Source: Bacteroidales bacterium
GTDB lineage: Bacteria > Bacteroidota > Bacteroidia > Bacteroidales > UBA7960
Length of the DNA: 5,453 nt
Direction of reading: 5' to 3'
Assembly (NCBI GenBank): GCA_007120675.1
Contig: SKNE01000211.1
Coordinates: 1 to 5,453, forward strand
Shown: positions 1 to 5,321 of the stretch, piece after piece
Position numbering within the stretch: the stretch's first letter is position 1
Layout: each line of letters begins with the position of its first letter
Translations under genes and position numbers: made by a program
The notes under the pieces: model-generated
Database searches by the model: none
What the model was told of the DNA's origin: nothing
What the model saw: the letters and a program-made list of their open reading frames with translations, nothing else

Positions 1-17
1 GGGCGCTGCGGCGCACC

Positions 18-494
18 TCAGTAGCGGACCTTATCCTCCCACTCCAGCCAGCGGGTGAAGGGCCTGAAGCAGTCTTCGCATTCAACCTGCCTTATCGGGA
101 TGTCGCGCTCCTCCAAGGGCAGGGGTATTTGCTTGTAGATGTAGGAATCATCGAAGCCTGCCCGGGCCGCATCGGTATTGGGCGTGGCAAAATAGATCCC
201 CCCGATCCGGGCCCAGTAGAGGGCAGAGAGGCACATGGGGCAGGGCTCACAACTGGTATAGATCACCGCCCCCTCCAGCCGGAAGTGGCCAATGTTCCTG
301 CAGGCATCGCGGATGGCCATCACCTCTGCGTGGGCAGTGGGGTCGTTGGTTCCGGTCACCCTGTTAACCCCTTTGCCGATGATCTTTCCGTCCTTGACAA
401 TGATGGCCCCAAAGGGTCCGCCCAGTCCCGTACCCACGTTTTCTGCCGCCATGTCAACGGCTTCCTGGATAAACTCCTTATGTTCATTACCCAT
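18..494 (-). CDS. guaD: Guanine deaminase (GuaD), CDA-fold purine deaminase
   Basis: This enzyme hydrolyses guanine to xanthine and ammonia in the cytoplasm (purine salvage and catabolism). The 158-residue product has the zinc site of the cytidine-deaminase fold: His55-Ala-Glu57 supplies a ligand and the proton-shuttling Glu, and Cys85 and Cys88 of a PCPMC motif supply the other two ligands. Three stretches match my memory of Bacillus subtilis GuaD (156 aa) closely: GGPFGAIIVKDG (25-36), NDPTAHAEV (50-58) and TDAARAGFDDSYIYK (107-121). The GFDD segment separates guanine deaminases from tRNA adenosine deaminase TadA, and the C-terminal F-x2-W...Y tail fits the domain-swapped GuaD tail. An in-frame upstream ATG at 572 would add 26 residues, but that stretch (rich in C, F and Q) is unlike the family, and a promoter-like element lies inside it; I therefore start at 494. 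The gene is divergent from the TIGR02757 gene. Other CDA-fold deaminases are possible but less likely. Confidence 0.93.
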   Translation of the reverse strand: MGNEHKEFIQEAVDMAAENVGTGLGGPFGAIIVKDGKIIGKGVNRVTGTNDPTAHAEVMAIRDACRNIGHFRLEGAVIYTSCEPCPMCLSALYWARIGGIYFATPNTDAARAGFDDSYIYKQIPLPLEERDIPIRQVECEDCFRPFTRWLEWEDKVRY

Positions 495-517
495 AATATA
501 CGAACTTTGTAGCGGAA

Positions 518-525
518 CAAAAATA
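518..525 (-). promoter_or_regulatory. Promoter -7 element for guaD (Bacteroidota type)
   Basis: Read on the minus strand this is TATTTTTG, a full match to the Bacteroidota -7 consensus TAnnTTTG. It lies 23 bp upstream of the chosen guaD start, which would give a short 5' leader of roughly 15-20 nt. The nearest upstream TTTG (551-554) is 25 bp away, longer than the usual spacing of about 17-23, so the -33 half is poor. The call rests on one short, T-rich motif in the right place. It also supports the downstream guaD start over the ATG at 572. Confidence 0.4.
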
Positions 526-580
526 CAAAAAGCACGCGATTGATTGTCCTCAAAGCAAATAATCAACACCATACAGTGGC

Positions 581-1408
581 ATGAAAGAGGTTGTTGCCTT
601 GAAAGAGTGGCTGGATGAAAAAAGCGCCCGGTATAATCGTGCGGAATTCGTGGCCATTGACCCCATCAGCTTACCCCATCGCTTCAGTGGCAAGGAGGAC
701 CGTGAAATCGCAGCTTTTCTGTCCGCGACCATCTCCTGGGGCACGCGCAAAAGCATCATAAAGAATGGCCTGCGCCTGGTGGAGTGGATGGACTGCAGTC
801 CGGCAGCCTTCATCCGCGGCTTCTCTGAAGGAGACCTGGATCCTTTCCGGGGCTTTGTACACCGTACCTTCAATGGAGCGGACCTGGTCACCTTCCTGTA
901 CGCCCTGAAGAACATCTATGAGCGTCACGGCGGGATGGAGGAGGTGTTCCGCAGGGGGGTGGCCAGGGCCGGTGGTTCGCAGGTTCCCGCCGGCAAGTCC
1001 CCGGCAGACGCGATGGCTGTGGGGCACAGGGTGAAAATGGCCATCATGCACTTCAGGGAGGTCTTTTTCGAATTGCCCCACCCGGTTCGCACCCGCAAGC
1101 ACGTAAGTGATCCTGGAAGCGGGTCGGCAGCCAAGCGGCTCAACATGATGCTGCGGTGGCTGGTGCGCAGGGATGATGCCGGGGTCGACCTGGGCATATG
1201 GGATGCCCTGTCACCAGCAGACCTTGTTTGTCCGCTGGATGTGCACTCCGGCAGGGTGGCGCGCAAGCTCGGATTGCTCAACAGGAAACAAAATGACTGG
1301 AAGGCAGCGGTCATGCTCACGGAGCGATTGCGTCAGATGGATCCGTCCGATCCGGTGAAATATGATTTTGCCCTCTTCGGGATGGGGGTTTTTGAGGGCA
1401 TGGAGTGA
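581..1408 (+). CDS. TIGR02757/DUF2400 family protein, possible HhH-GPD relative
   Basis: This conserved 275-residue protein belongs to a family of unknown function. Family-typical blocks are the N-terminal LKEWLDEKSARYN (7-19), LSATISWGTRKSI (47-59), FVHRTFNGADL (92-102), KRLNMMLRWLVRRDD (185-199), CPLDVHSGRVARKLGL (217-232) and DPVKYDFALFGMGV (257-270). No signal peptide or membrane segment is apparent, so it is probably cytoplasmic. My structural inference is that the LDVH-x3-VARKLGL block, followed by a terminal helix with FGMG, resembles the last part of the HhH-GPD DNA-glycosylase fold, where the catalytic Asp sits in VDVH or VDTH; Asp220 would be that residue and Lys185 a possible nucleophile. 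The classic LPGVGxKTA hairpin is not visible. The start at 581 fits the usual N terminus. The gene is divergent from guaD and lies 95 bp before a dehydrogenase-fold gene, with no functional link obvious. Family assignment is strong; activity is unknown. Confidence 0.88.
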   Translation: MKEVVALKEWLDEKSARYNRAEFVAIDPISLPHRFSGKEDREIAAFLSATISWGTRKSIIKNGLRLVEWMDCSPAAFIRGFSEGDLDPFRGFVHRTFNGADLVTFLYALKNIYERHGGMEEVFRRGVARAGGSQVPAGKSPADAMAVGHRVKMAIMHFREVFFELPHPVRTRKHVSDPGSGSAAKRLNMMLRWLVRRDDAGVDLGIWDALSPADLVCPLDVHSGRVARKLGLLNRKQNDWKAAVMLTERLRQMDPSDPVKYDFALFGMGVFEGME

Positions 1409-1446
1409 ACTGCCTTCATGTCCCGGGAGCTGTCCGGCAAAATGGA

Positions 1447-1471
1447 GGTTGACAACCCCACCTTCGGGTGG
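1447..1471 (+). other. Tandem small hairpins, one with a UUCG tetraloop
   Basis: Two adjacent perfect inverted repeats fill the middle of the 95-bp spacer between the TIGR02757 gene and the next gene. The first is GGTT-GAC-AACC (1447-1457). The second, CCACC-TTCG-GGTGG (1458-1471), is a 5-bp stem closed by a C(UUCG)G tetraloop, an unusually stable RNA turn. No T-run follows, so this is not a canonical intrinsic terminator. It could protect an mRNA 3' end, cause pausing, or shape the 5' leader of the following gene. The structure is seen directly; its role is unknown. Confidence 0.45.
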
Positions 1472-1503
1472 AGATTCTGGTTTGAAATGTTTAAATTAGC
1501 GCA

Positions 1504-2166
1504 ATGCAAAACAAAGAGGCCATCATCATCGGTGCCACCGGACTGGTGGGATCCCACCTTTTGCAGCGGGCATTGGATGATGCCCGCTTCTCTGCCGTCA
1601 CCCTGCTGGGCCGGCGCCACTGTGGCAGGGAGCACCCCAAACTAACAGAGCATTTGGTCGACTTTTCTGCACCCGGAGACTGGGAACACCTGGTGCAAGG
1701 CGACGTTCTCTTCCTCTGCCTTGGCACGACACGGGCCAAAGCCGGGGGTAAGAAGGCCCAGTACCTGGTGGATCACACCTACCAGTTTCGCGTGGCAGAA
1801 GCCGCAGCAAAGAATGGGGTGCACTCCCTGCTGCTGGTGTCTTCGGCGGGAGCCAGGTTGAATTCCCCTTTCTTCTACATGCGGATGAAGGCAGAACTGG
1901 AGAGGGACATCCAGGCACTACCCATCCGGCGCAAGGTCTTCATCAGGCCAGGCGCACTGACCGGACCGCGCACCGAGAGGCGCACCGGTGAAAAAGTGGG
2001 CGTATGGCTCTTCCGCACCTTGAACAGGCTGGGGATCCTTCGTGCCCACCGGCCCATACACGGTGATGAGGTGGCCAGGGCCCTGATCAATGCCTCATTT
2101 GCCGAAGAGGAAGGGGTGCATATTCACCAGCTGCAGGAGGTCTTTGTCCTCAGCCGGCAGGGTTAG
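1504..2166 (+). CDS. NAD(P)-binding atypical SDR, YraR/TIP30-like
   Basis: This 220-residue protein has a Rossmann-type fold of the atypical short-chain dehydrogenase class. The dinucleotide-binding loop is IIGATGLVG (8-16), close to the N terminus after a short beta strand. GRR at 36-38 ends the second strand, where NADP-preferring enzymes often have Arg. CLGTTRAKAG (72-81) and LLLVSSAGA (109-117) are followed by SPFFYMRMKAELE (121-133), which holds the Y-x3-K pair (Tyr125, Lys129). RPGALTGPR (residues 155-163 by approximate count) is the usual strand after the active site. The order and wording of these blocks match E. coli YraR and eukaryotic HTATIP2/TIP30 as I remember them. Substrate and partners are unknown; family members are described as oxidoreductase-like or regulatory. 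Whether it is cotranscribed with the upstream gene is unclear: the 95-bp gap holds hairpins but no good promoter. No Shine-Dalgarno sequence precedes the start. Family placement is good, reaction unassigned. Confidence 0.85.
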   Translation: MQNKEAIIIGATGLVGSHLLQRALDDARFSAVTLLGRRHCGREHPKLTEHLVDFSAPGDWEHLVQGDVLFLCLGTTRAKAGGKKAQYLVDHTYQFRVAEAAAKNGVHSLLLVSSAGARLNSPFFYMRMKAELERDIQALPIRRKVFIRPGALTGPRTERRTGEKVGVWLFRTLNRLGILRAHRPIHGDEVARALINASFAEEEGVHIHQLQEVFVLSRQG

Positions 2167-2208
2167 GGGCATGGTCGGCAGTCCGGTGGGACGATGGGAG
2201 AAAATCAT

Positions 2209-2235
2209 CGGCTTTCAAGCACAGCGGCCGTTTTT
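2209..2235 (+). terminator. Weak candidate terminator before trmD
   Basis: CGGC (2209-2212) can pair with GCCG (2227-2230) across a 14-nt loop, or 12 nt if a G-U pair is added, and five Ts follow directly (2231-2235). It lies 43-69 nt after the stop of the dehydrogenase-fold gene and about 50 nt before trmD, where a transcription break is reasonable. The stem is short and competes with an alternative pairing of CGATG (2192-2196) with CATCG (2206-2210). The call is tentative. Confidence 0.27.
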
Positions 2236-2243
2236 CATCCACC

Positions 2244-2285
2244 TTTGAGTAAGTGTTTGTCCTATAATAAGCATTTTTAGACCTT
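2244..2285 (+). promoter_or_regulatory. AT-rich putative promoter region of trmD
   Basis: The 42 bp before trmD are more AT-rich than the surrounding genes and hold two TTTG tetramers (2244-2247, 2256-2259) and a TATAATAA stretch (2263-2270). TTTG boxes are the Bacteroidota -33 element, but no clear TAnnTTTG -7 element follows at the usual distance, and a sigma70-like reading of TATAAT has no correctly spaced -35. The composition suggests regulatory DNA; exact elements cannot be fixed. There is no Shine-Dalgarno sequence before the trmD start. Confidence 0.22.
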
Positions 2286-2957
2286 ATGCGCATTGACATC
2301 TTAAGCATTTTTCCCGCCATGTTCCAGGGCCCATTCTCCCAGTCGATCATCCGCCGGGCCAGGGAGAAACAGCTGGTGGAGATCCACCTGCACGACATTC
2401 GCGATTACACCCGGGATAAGCATCGCCGGGTGGATGATTATCCATTCGGGGGCGGGGCAGGAATGGTGATGATGATCGAGCCCGTGGAAGCCTGCATGGA
2501 GGCCTTGCAGGCGGAGCGTTCCTACAATGAGGTCATCTACCTCTGTCCGGATGGGGAGCTGCTGGATCAGCCCATGGCCAACCAGCTGTCCTCGGCCGAC
2601 AACCTGATCCTTTTGTGCGGCCACTACAAAGGGGTCGATGAGCGTATCAGGGAACACCTGGTTACCCGGGAGATCAGCATAGGCGACTATGTGCTTTCGG
2701 GAGGTGAGCTGGCGGCCATGGTCCTTACCGATGCAGTGGTGCGCCTGATCCCCGGTGTGCTGGGAGATGAGACATCCGCCCTGAGCGATTCCTTCCAGGA
2801 CGGACTGCTCTCCCCGCCGGTGTATACCCGTCCGGCCGACTACAAGGGCTGGAAAGTGCCCGGGATCCTGCTTTCGGGCCATGACCGGAAGATCGAAGAG
2901 TGGCGGCACGAACAGTCGGTCCGGCGCACCAGGGAGCGCAGGCCCGGGATGATGTGA
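2286..2957 (+). CDS. trmD: tRNA (guanine-37-N1)-methyltransferase TrmD
   Basis: TrmD transfers a methyl group from S-adenosylmethionine to N1 of G37, next to the anticodon of tRNAs reading CUN, CCN and CGG codons, and so prevents +1 frameshifting; it is usually essential. The 223-residue product shows the SPOUT knot family pattern: MRIDILSIFPAMF at the N terminus, HRRVDDYPFGGGAGMVM (46-62), the cofactor-binding CGHYKGVDER (111-120) and SIGDYVLSGGELAAM (131-145), then DSFQDGLLSPPVYTRP and a basic C-terminal helix ending RRTRERRPGMM. Arg120 and Asp134 correspond to the Arg and Asp considered catalytic in E. coli TrmD. GHYKG replaces the proteobacterial GRYEG, a variant I associate with Bacteroidota. 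The length is shorter than E. coli TrmD (about 255 aa) but the protein appears complete. rplS follows 136 bp downstream on its own promoter; rpsP and rimM, common operon partners elsewhere, are not upstream. Confidence 0.97.
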   Translation: MRIDILSIFPAMFQGPFSQSIIRRAREKQLVEIHLHDIRDYTRDKHRRVDDYPFGGGAGMVMMIEPVEACMEALQAERSYNEVIYLCPDGELLDQPMANQLSSADNLILLCGHYKGVDERIREHLVTREISIGDYVLSGGELAAMVLTDAVVRLIPGVLGDETSALSDSFQDGLLSPPVYTRPADYKGWKVPGILLSGHDRKIEEWRHEQSVRRTRERRPGMM

Positions 2958-3017
2958 ATGGCAGGGCCCGGGAAAAATGACAGAAGCGAAGAAATGGATA
3001 AAAAAGTGCAGACTGTT

Positions 3018-3047
3018 TTTGTGGATGAAAATAAATCGCTATCTTTG
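3018..3047 (+). promoter_or_regulatory. Bacteroidota-type promoter of rplS
   Basis: A TTTG box (3018-3021), an 18-bp spacer and TATCTTTG (3040-3047) match the -33/-7 consensus (TTTG, TAnnTTTG) of the Bacteroidota primary sigma factor at every conserved base. The spacer is AT-rich. Transcription would begin near 3052-3056, leaving a leader of about 40 nt before rplS. This places rplS under independent, probably strong, expression even though trmD ends only about 60 bp upstream. It is the clearest regulatory signal in the window and a main reason for the phylum assignment. Confidence 0.85.
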
Positions 3048-3093
3048 CACTCCTTTTAACGGAAAGTAAGCCAATCATCAAAATACCGTAGCG

Positions 3094-3450
3094 ATGAATC
3101 AGCAAGAGATCATGAATTATGTGCAGGACAACCTGGTGGAGAAAAGGGAATGGCCTGCGTTCAAAGCGGGTGATAACGTCACTGTGCATTACAAGATCAG
3201 GGAGGGAAACAAAGAGCGGATACAGCCTTTCCAGGGAGTGGTGCTGCAGCGTCGCGGCAGCGGTGTAACGGAGACATTCACCGTACGCAAGATATCTGGC
3301 AATGTGGGGGTGGAACGAATTTTCCCCGTACACTCGCCATTCATTGAAAAAATTGTCCTGAACCGCAGGGGCCTTGTCAGGCGCGCACGTATCTTTTACC
3401 TGCGCAAGCTTCGCGGAAAGCGCGCACGCATCAAGGAGCGCCGATACTAA
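3094..3450 (+). CDS. rplS: 50S ribosomal protein L19 (bL19)
   Basis: bL19 is a bacterial large-subunit protein at the interface with the 30S subunit. The 118-residue product is about the usual length (roughly 115). It opens with a short helix, then AFKAGDNVTVHYKIREGNKERIQ... (from 22), a SH3-like barrel, followed by FQGVVLQRRGSG (46-57), TFTVRKISGNVGVERIFPVHSP (from 61) and the family signature GLVRRARIFYLRKLRGKRARIKE (from 93), rich in Arg and Lys for rRNA contact. The start at 3094 gives the standard N terminus; no Shine-Dalgarno sequence is present. It has its own promoter at 3018-3047 and an intrinsic terminator at 3498-3528, so it looks monocistronic, possibly with some read-through from trmD. 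The leader is long enough to carry a small autoregulatory structure (ACGG at 3059-3062 can pair with CCGT at 3086-3089), but this is speculative. Confidence 0.98.
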   Translation: MNQQEIMNYVQDNLVEKREWPAFKAGDNVTVHYKIREGNKERIQPFQGVVLQRRGSGVTETFTVRKISGNVGVERIFPVHSPFIEKIVLNRRGLVRRARIFYLRKLRGKRARIKERRY

Positions 3451-3497
3451 GTACCCTGAAGCCGGGATATACACCAATATACCAGCGCATTTACCTG

Positions 3498-3528
3498 AAA
3501 AGCCCTTAGTCATATGGGCTTTTTTTTT
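3498..3528 (+). terminator. Rho-independent terminator after rplS
   Basis: AAAAGCCC (3498-3505) pairs perfectly with GGGCTTTT (3516-3523) across a 10-nt loop, and the run of Ts continues unbroken from 3520 to 3528. This is a classic intrinsic terminator 48 bp after the rplS stop. It separates rplS from the following ftcD-type gene. The A-tract before the stem means it could act weakly on the minus strand too, but nothing is transcribed toward it from that side. Confidence 0.9.
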
Positions 3529-3614
3529 ATATTCGCACTTCCATGGACTGTTGATGCAACGGGAGAGATCTGTTTGAACCAACCTAATGATAACACGATA
3601 AAAAACCGCGACTT

Positions 3615-5309
3615 ATGAAGAAATTGATTGAATGCGTTCCAAACTTTAGTGAGGGAACGGATATGGCTGTGATCGAAAAGATCACCGGTGAGATTGAATC
3701 TGTGGATGGGGTTAAGCTGTTGGATGTGGACCCCGGGCAGGCCACCAACAGGACGGTAGTGACCATGGTGGGCACACCCGATGAGGTGGTGGAAGCGGCA
3801 TTTCGTGCTGTCAGGAAAGCTGCGGAGCTGATTGACATGCGTAAGCACAAAGGGGCGCACCCGCGCATGGGTGCCACCGACGTTTGTCCGCTGGTGCCTG
3901 TTGCCAACATCAGCATGGAGGAGGTGGTCGGGTACGCCCACAAACTGGCCAAGCGCATTGGGGATGAGCTGGGCATATCAGTGTACTGTTATGAAAATGC
4001 CGCTCTGGTGCCAAAGCGGCGCAACCTGGCCAACTGCCGCAGCGGCGAATATGAGGGGATGGCGGATAAGCTGGCCACCGAGGAGTGGAAGCCTGACTTT
4101 GGCCCGGACAAGCTGAATGTCCGCGCAGGGGTCACGGCCGTGGGTGCCCGCGATTTCCTGGTAGCCTATAACATCAACCTGAACACCACCTCAACAAGGC
4201 GCGCCAACGCCGTGGCTTTCGATGTAAGGGAAAAAGGGCGGGTCAAGCGTGAGGGAAACCCTCTAACCGGCAAGATCGTAAAGGATGAGAAGGGTGACCC
4301 GGTACACATCCCGGGCAGCCTGAAGGAGGTCAAAGCCATCGGCTGGTTCATTGAAGAATATGGTGTGGCACAGATCTCCATGAACCTGACCAATATCGGC
4401 GTCACACCGGTTCATGTGGCATTTGATGAGGTGTGCGAAAAAGCCGGCAAAAGGGGCTTGCGTGTAACTGGTTCCGAGCTGGTAGGGCTAGTGCCACTAA
4501 AAGCCATGGTGGACGCAGGGAAGTATTTCCTCGCAAAGCAAAAGCGGAGCCTGGGCGTCAGCGAGGAAGAACTCATCAAGATCGCTGTGAAGTCCATGGG
4601 CCTGGACGAGTTGAAGCCATTTGACCCAAAAGAGAAGATCATTGAATACATGATCGCTGAAGGGGAAGGCAAAAAGCTTGTGGATCTCAGCACCAAGGGT
4701 TTTGCCGATGAAACAGCCAGTGAGTCGCCCGCACCGGGTGGTGGTTCGGTGTCAGCCTACGTGGCAGCCCTGGGCGTATCGCTGGGTACGATGGTGGCCA
4801 ATTTGTCCTCCCACAAGCGTGGCTGGGATGACCGCTGGGAGGAATTCAGCCAATGGGCAGAAAAAGGGCAGGCCATCAAGGATGAGCTCCTTTACCTGGT
4901 GGACGAAGACACACGTGCATTTAACAAAATCATGGAGGCCTTCGGTCTTCCCAAGAAGACGGAAGAGGACAAGAAAGCCCGCCAGCAGGCCATCCAGGAA
5001 GCCACCAAATACGCCATAGAGATCCCCTTCAGGGTGATGCAAAAAGCGTATGAGTCCATGGAGGTGATGGAGGTGATGGCAGAAAAGGGCATTCCGGCCT
5101 CCATCAGCGACGCCGGTGTGGGTGCACTCTGTGCGCGGACAGCCGTAAGGGGAGCCTTTTTGAATGTGAAGATCAATGCTGAGGGACTGGAAGACAAGGC
5201 CTTTTTTGAAAAAATCCACACGGAAGGACTCGAGATTGAAGCTGCAGCCAGGAAGAAGGAGGAGGAGATCATACGACGGGTTGAAAAGATTATCTCCGCC
5301 AACCAGTGA
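3615..5309 (+). CDS. ftcD: Bifunctional formimidoyltransferase-cyclodeaminase (FTCD)
   Basis: This protein moves the formimino group of N-formimino-L-glutamate, a histidine breakdown product, onto tetrahydrofolate (EC 2.1.2.5), then removes ammonia from formimino-THF to give 5,10-methenyl-THF (EC 4.3.1.4). The 564 residues cover both activities. The formiminotransferase part (about 1-345) begins with LIECVPNFSEG (4-14) and has KHKGAHPRMGATD (77-89), whose His82 falls at the same number as the catalytic His82 of the mammalian enzyme; YENAALVPKRRNLANCRSGEYEG and LTNIGVTPVHVAFDEV follow. After a short charged linker (about 346-356) the cyclodeaminase part (about 357-560) shows SPAPGGGSVSAYVAALG (from 371), VDEDTRAFNKIM (429-440) and ISDAGVGAL, then a charged helical end. 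Mammalian FTCD is 541 aa, so this is full length. The gene follows the rplS terminator and so needs its own promoter, not clearly seen. No hutH, hutU or hutI is in the window. Confidence 0.96.
   Translation: MKKLIECVPNFSEGTDMAVIEKITGEIESVDGVKLLDVDPGQATNRTVVTMVGTPDEVVEAAFRAVRKAAELIDMRKHKGAHPRMGATDVCPLVPVANISMEEVVGYAHKLAKRIGDELGISVYCYENAALVPKRRNLANCRSGEYEGMADKLATEEWKPDFGPDKLNVRAGVTAVGARDFLVAYNINLNTTSTRRANAVAFDVREKGRVKREGNPLTGKIVKDEKGDPVHIPGSLKEVKAIGWFIEEYGVAQISMNLTNIGVTPVHVAFDEVCEKAGKRGLRVTGSELVGLVPLKAMVDAGKYFLAKQKRSLGVSEEELIKIAVKSMGLDELKPFDPKEKIIEYMIAEGEGKKLVDLSTKGFADETASESPAPGGGSVSAYVAALGVSLGTMVANLSSHKRGWDDRWEEFSQWAEKGQAIKDELLYLVDEDTRAFNKIMEAFGLPKKTEEDKKARQQAIQEATKYAIEIPFRVMQKAYESMEVMEVMAEKGIPASISDAGVGALCARTAVRGAFLNVKINAEGLEDKAFFEKIHTEGLEIEAAARKKEEEIIRRVEKIISANQ
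5058..5079 (+). repeat. 9-bp tandem repeat inside ftcD
   Basis: ATGGAGGTG occurs twice in direct tandem (5058-5066, 5067-5075), followed by a partial third copy ATGG. It encodes MEVMEVM (from residue 482) in a helix of the cyclodeaminase domain. By comparison with the usual family pattern from the preceding IPFRVM to the following EKG, the helix is of normal length, so this is probably codon-level coincidence rather than an expansion. In-frame slippage would add or remove three residues. Confidence 0.6.
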
Positions 5310-5321
5310 TATCGTGGCGCG

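Noticed and set aside
1..17. GCGC-TGCG-GCGC inverted repeat next to the guaD stop
   Set aside because: The stem is only 4 bp, no T-run is visible on either strand, and the sequence is cut by the window edge, so a guaD terminator cannot be supported.
502..509. GAACTTTG as a plus-strand -7 element for the TIGR02757 gene
   Set aside because: It has one mismatch in the TA dinucleotide and no TTTG box at the expected upstream distance; such matches are common by chance.
495..572. 26-residue N-terminal extension of guaD from the ATG at 572
   Set aside because: It is unlike the family, would make the protein longer than known GuaD, and contains the promoter-like TATTTTTG.
1449..1484. TTGACA (1449-1454) as a sigma70-type -35 box for the dehydrogenase-fold gene
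   Set aside because: No -10 or TAnnTTTG element lies at the right distance (CTGGTTTG at 1477-1484 is mismatched and too far), and the TTGACA overlaps the hairpins.
1418..1645. 75-codon plus-strand open frame overlapping the start of the dehydrogenase-fold gene
   Set aside because: It overlaps the well-supported frame from 1504, has a W- and P-rich low-quality translation and matches no family I know.
2301..2909. 202-codon minus-strand open frame opposite trmD
   Set aside because: It lies entirely antisense to an unmistakable TrmD; its His-rich translation is the complement of conserved trmD codons.
3551..3576. Possible ftcD promoter (TTG at 3551-3553, TCTGTTTG at 3569-3576)
   Set aside because: The -7 box has a mismatch in the key TA and the spacing is only 15 bp, too short for the Bacteroidota pattern.
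2725..3582. 285-codon minus-strand open frame spanning the end of trmD and all of rplS
   Set aside because: It runs antisense through two conserved genes, the rplS promoter and the terminator; the length reflects GC-rich codon bias rather than coding.
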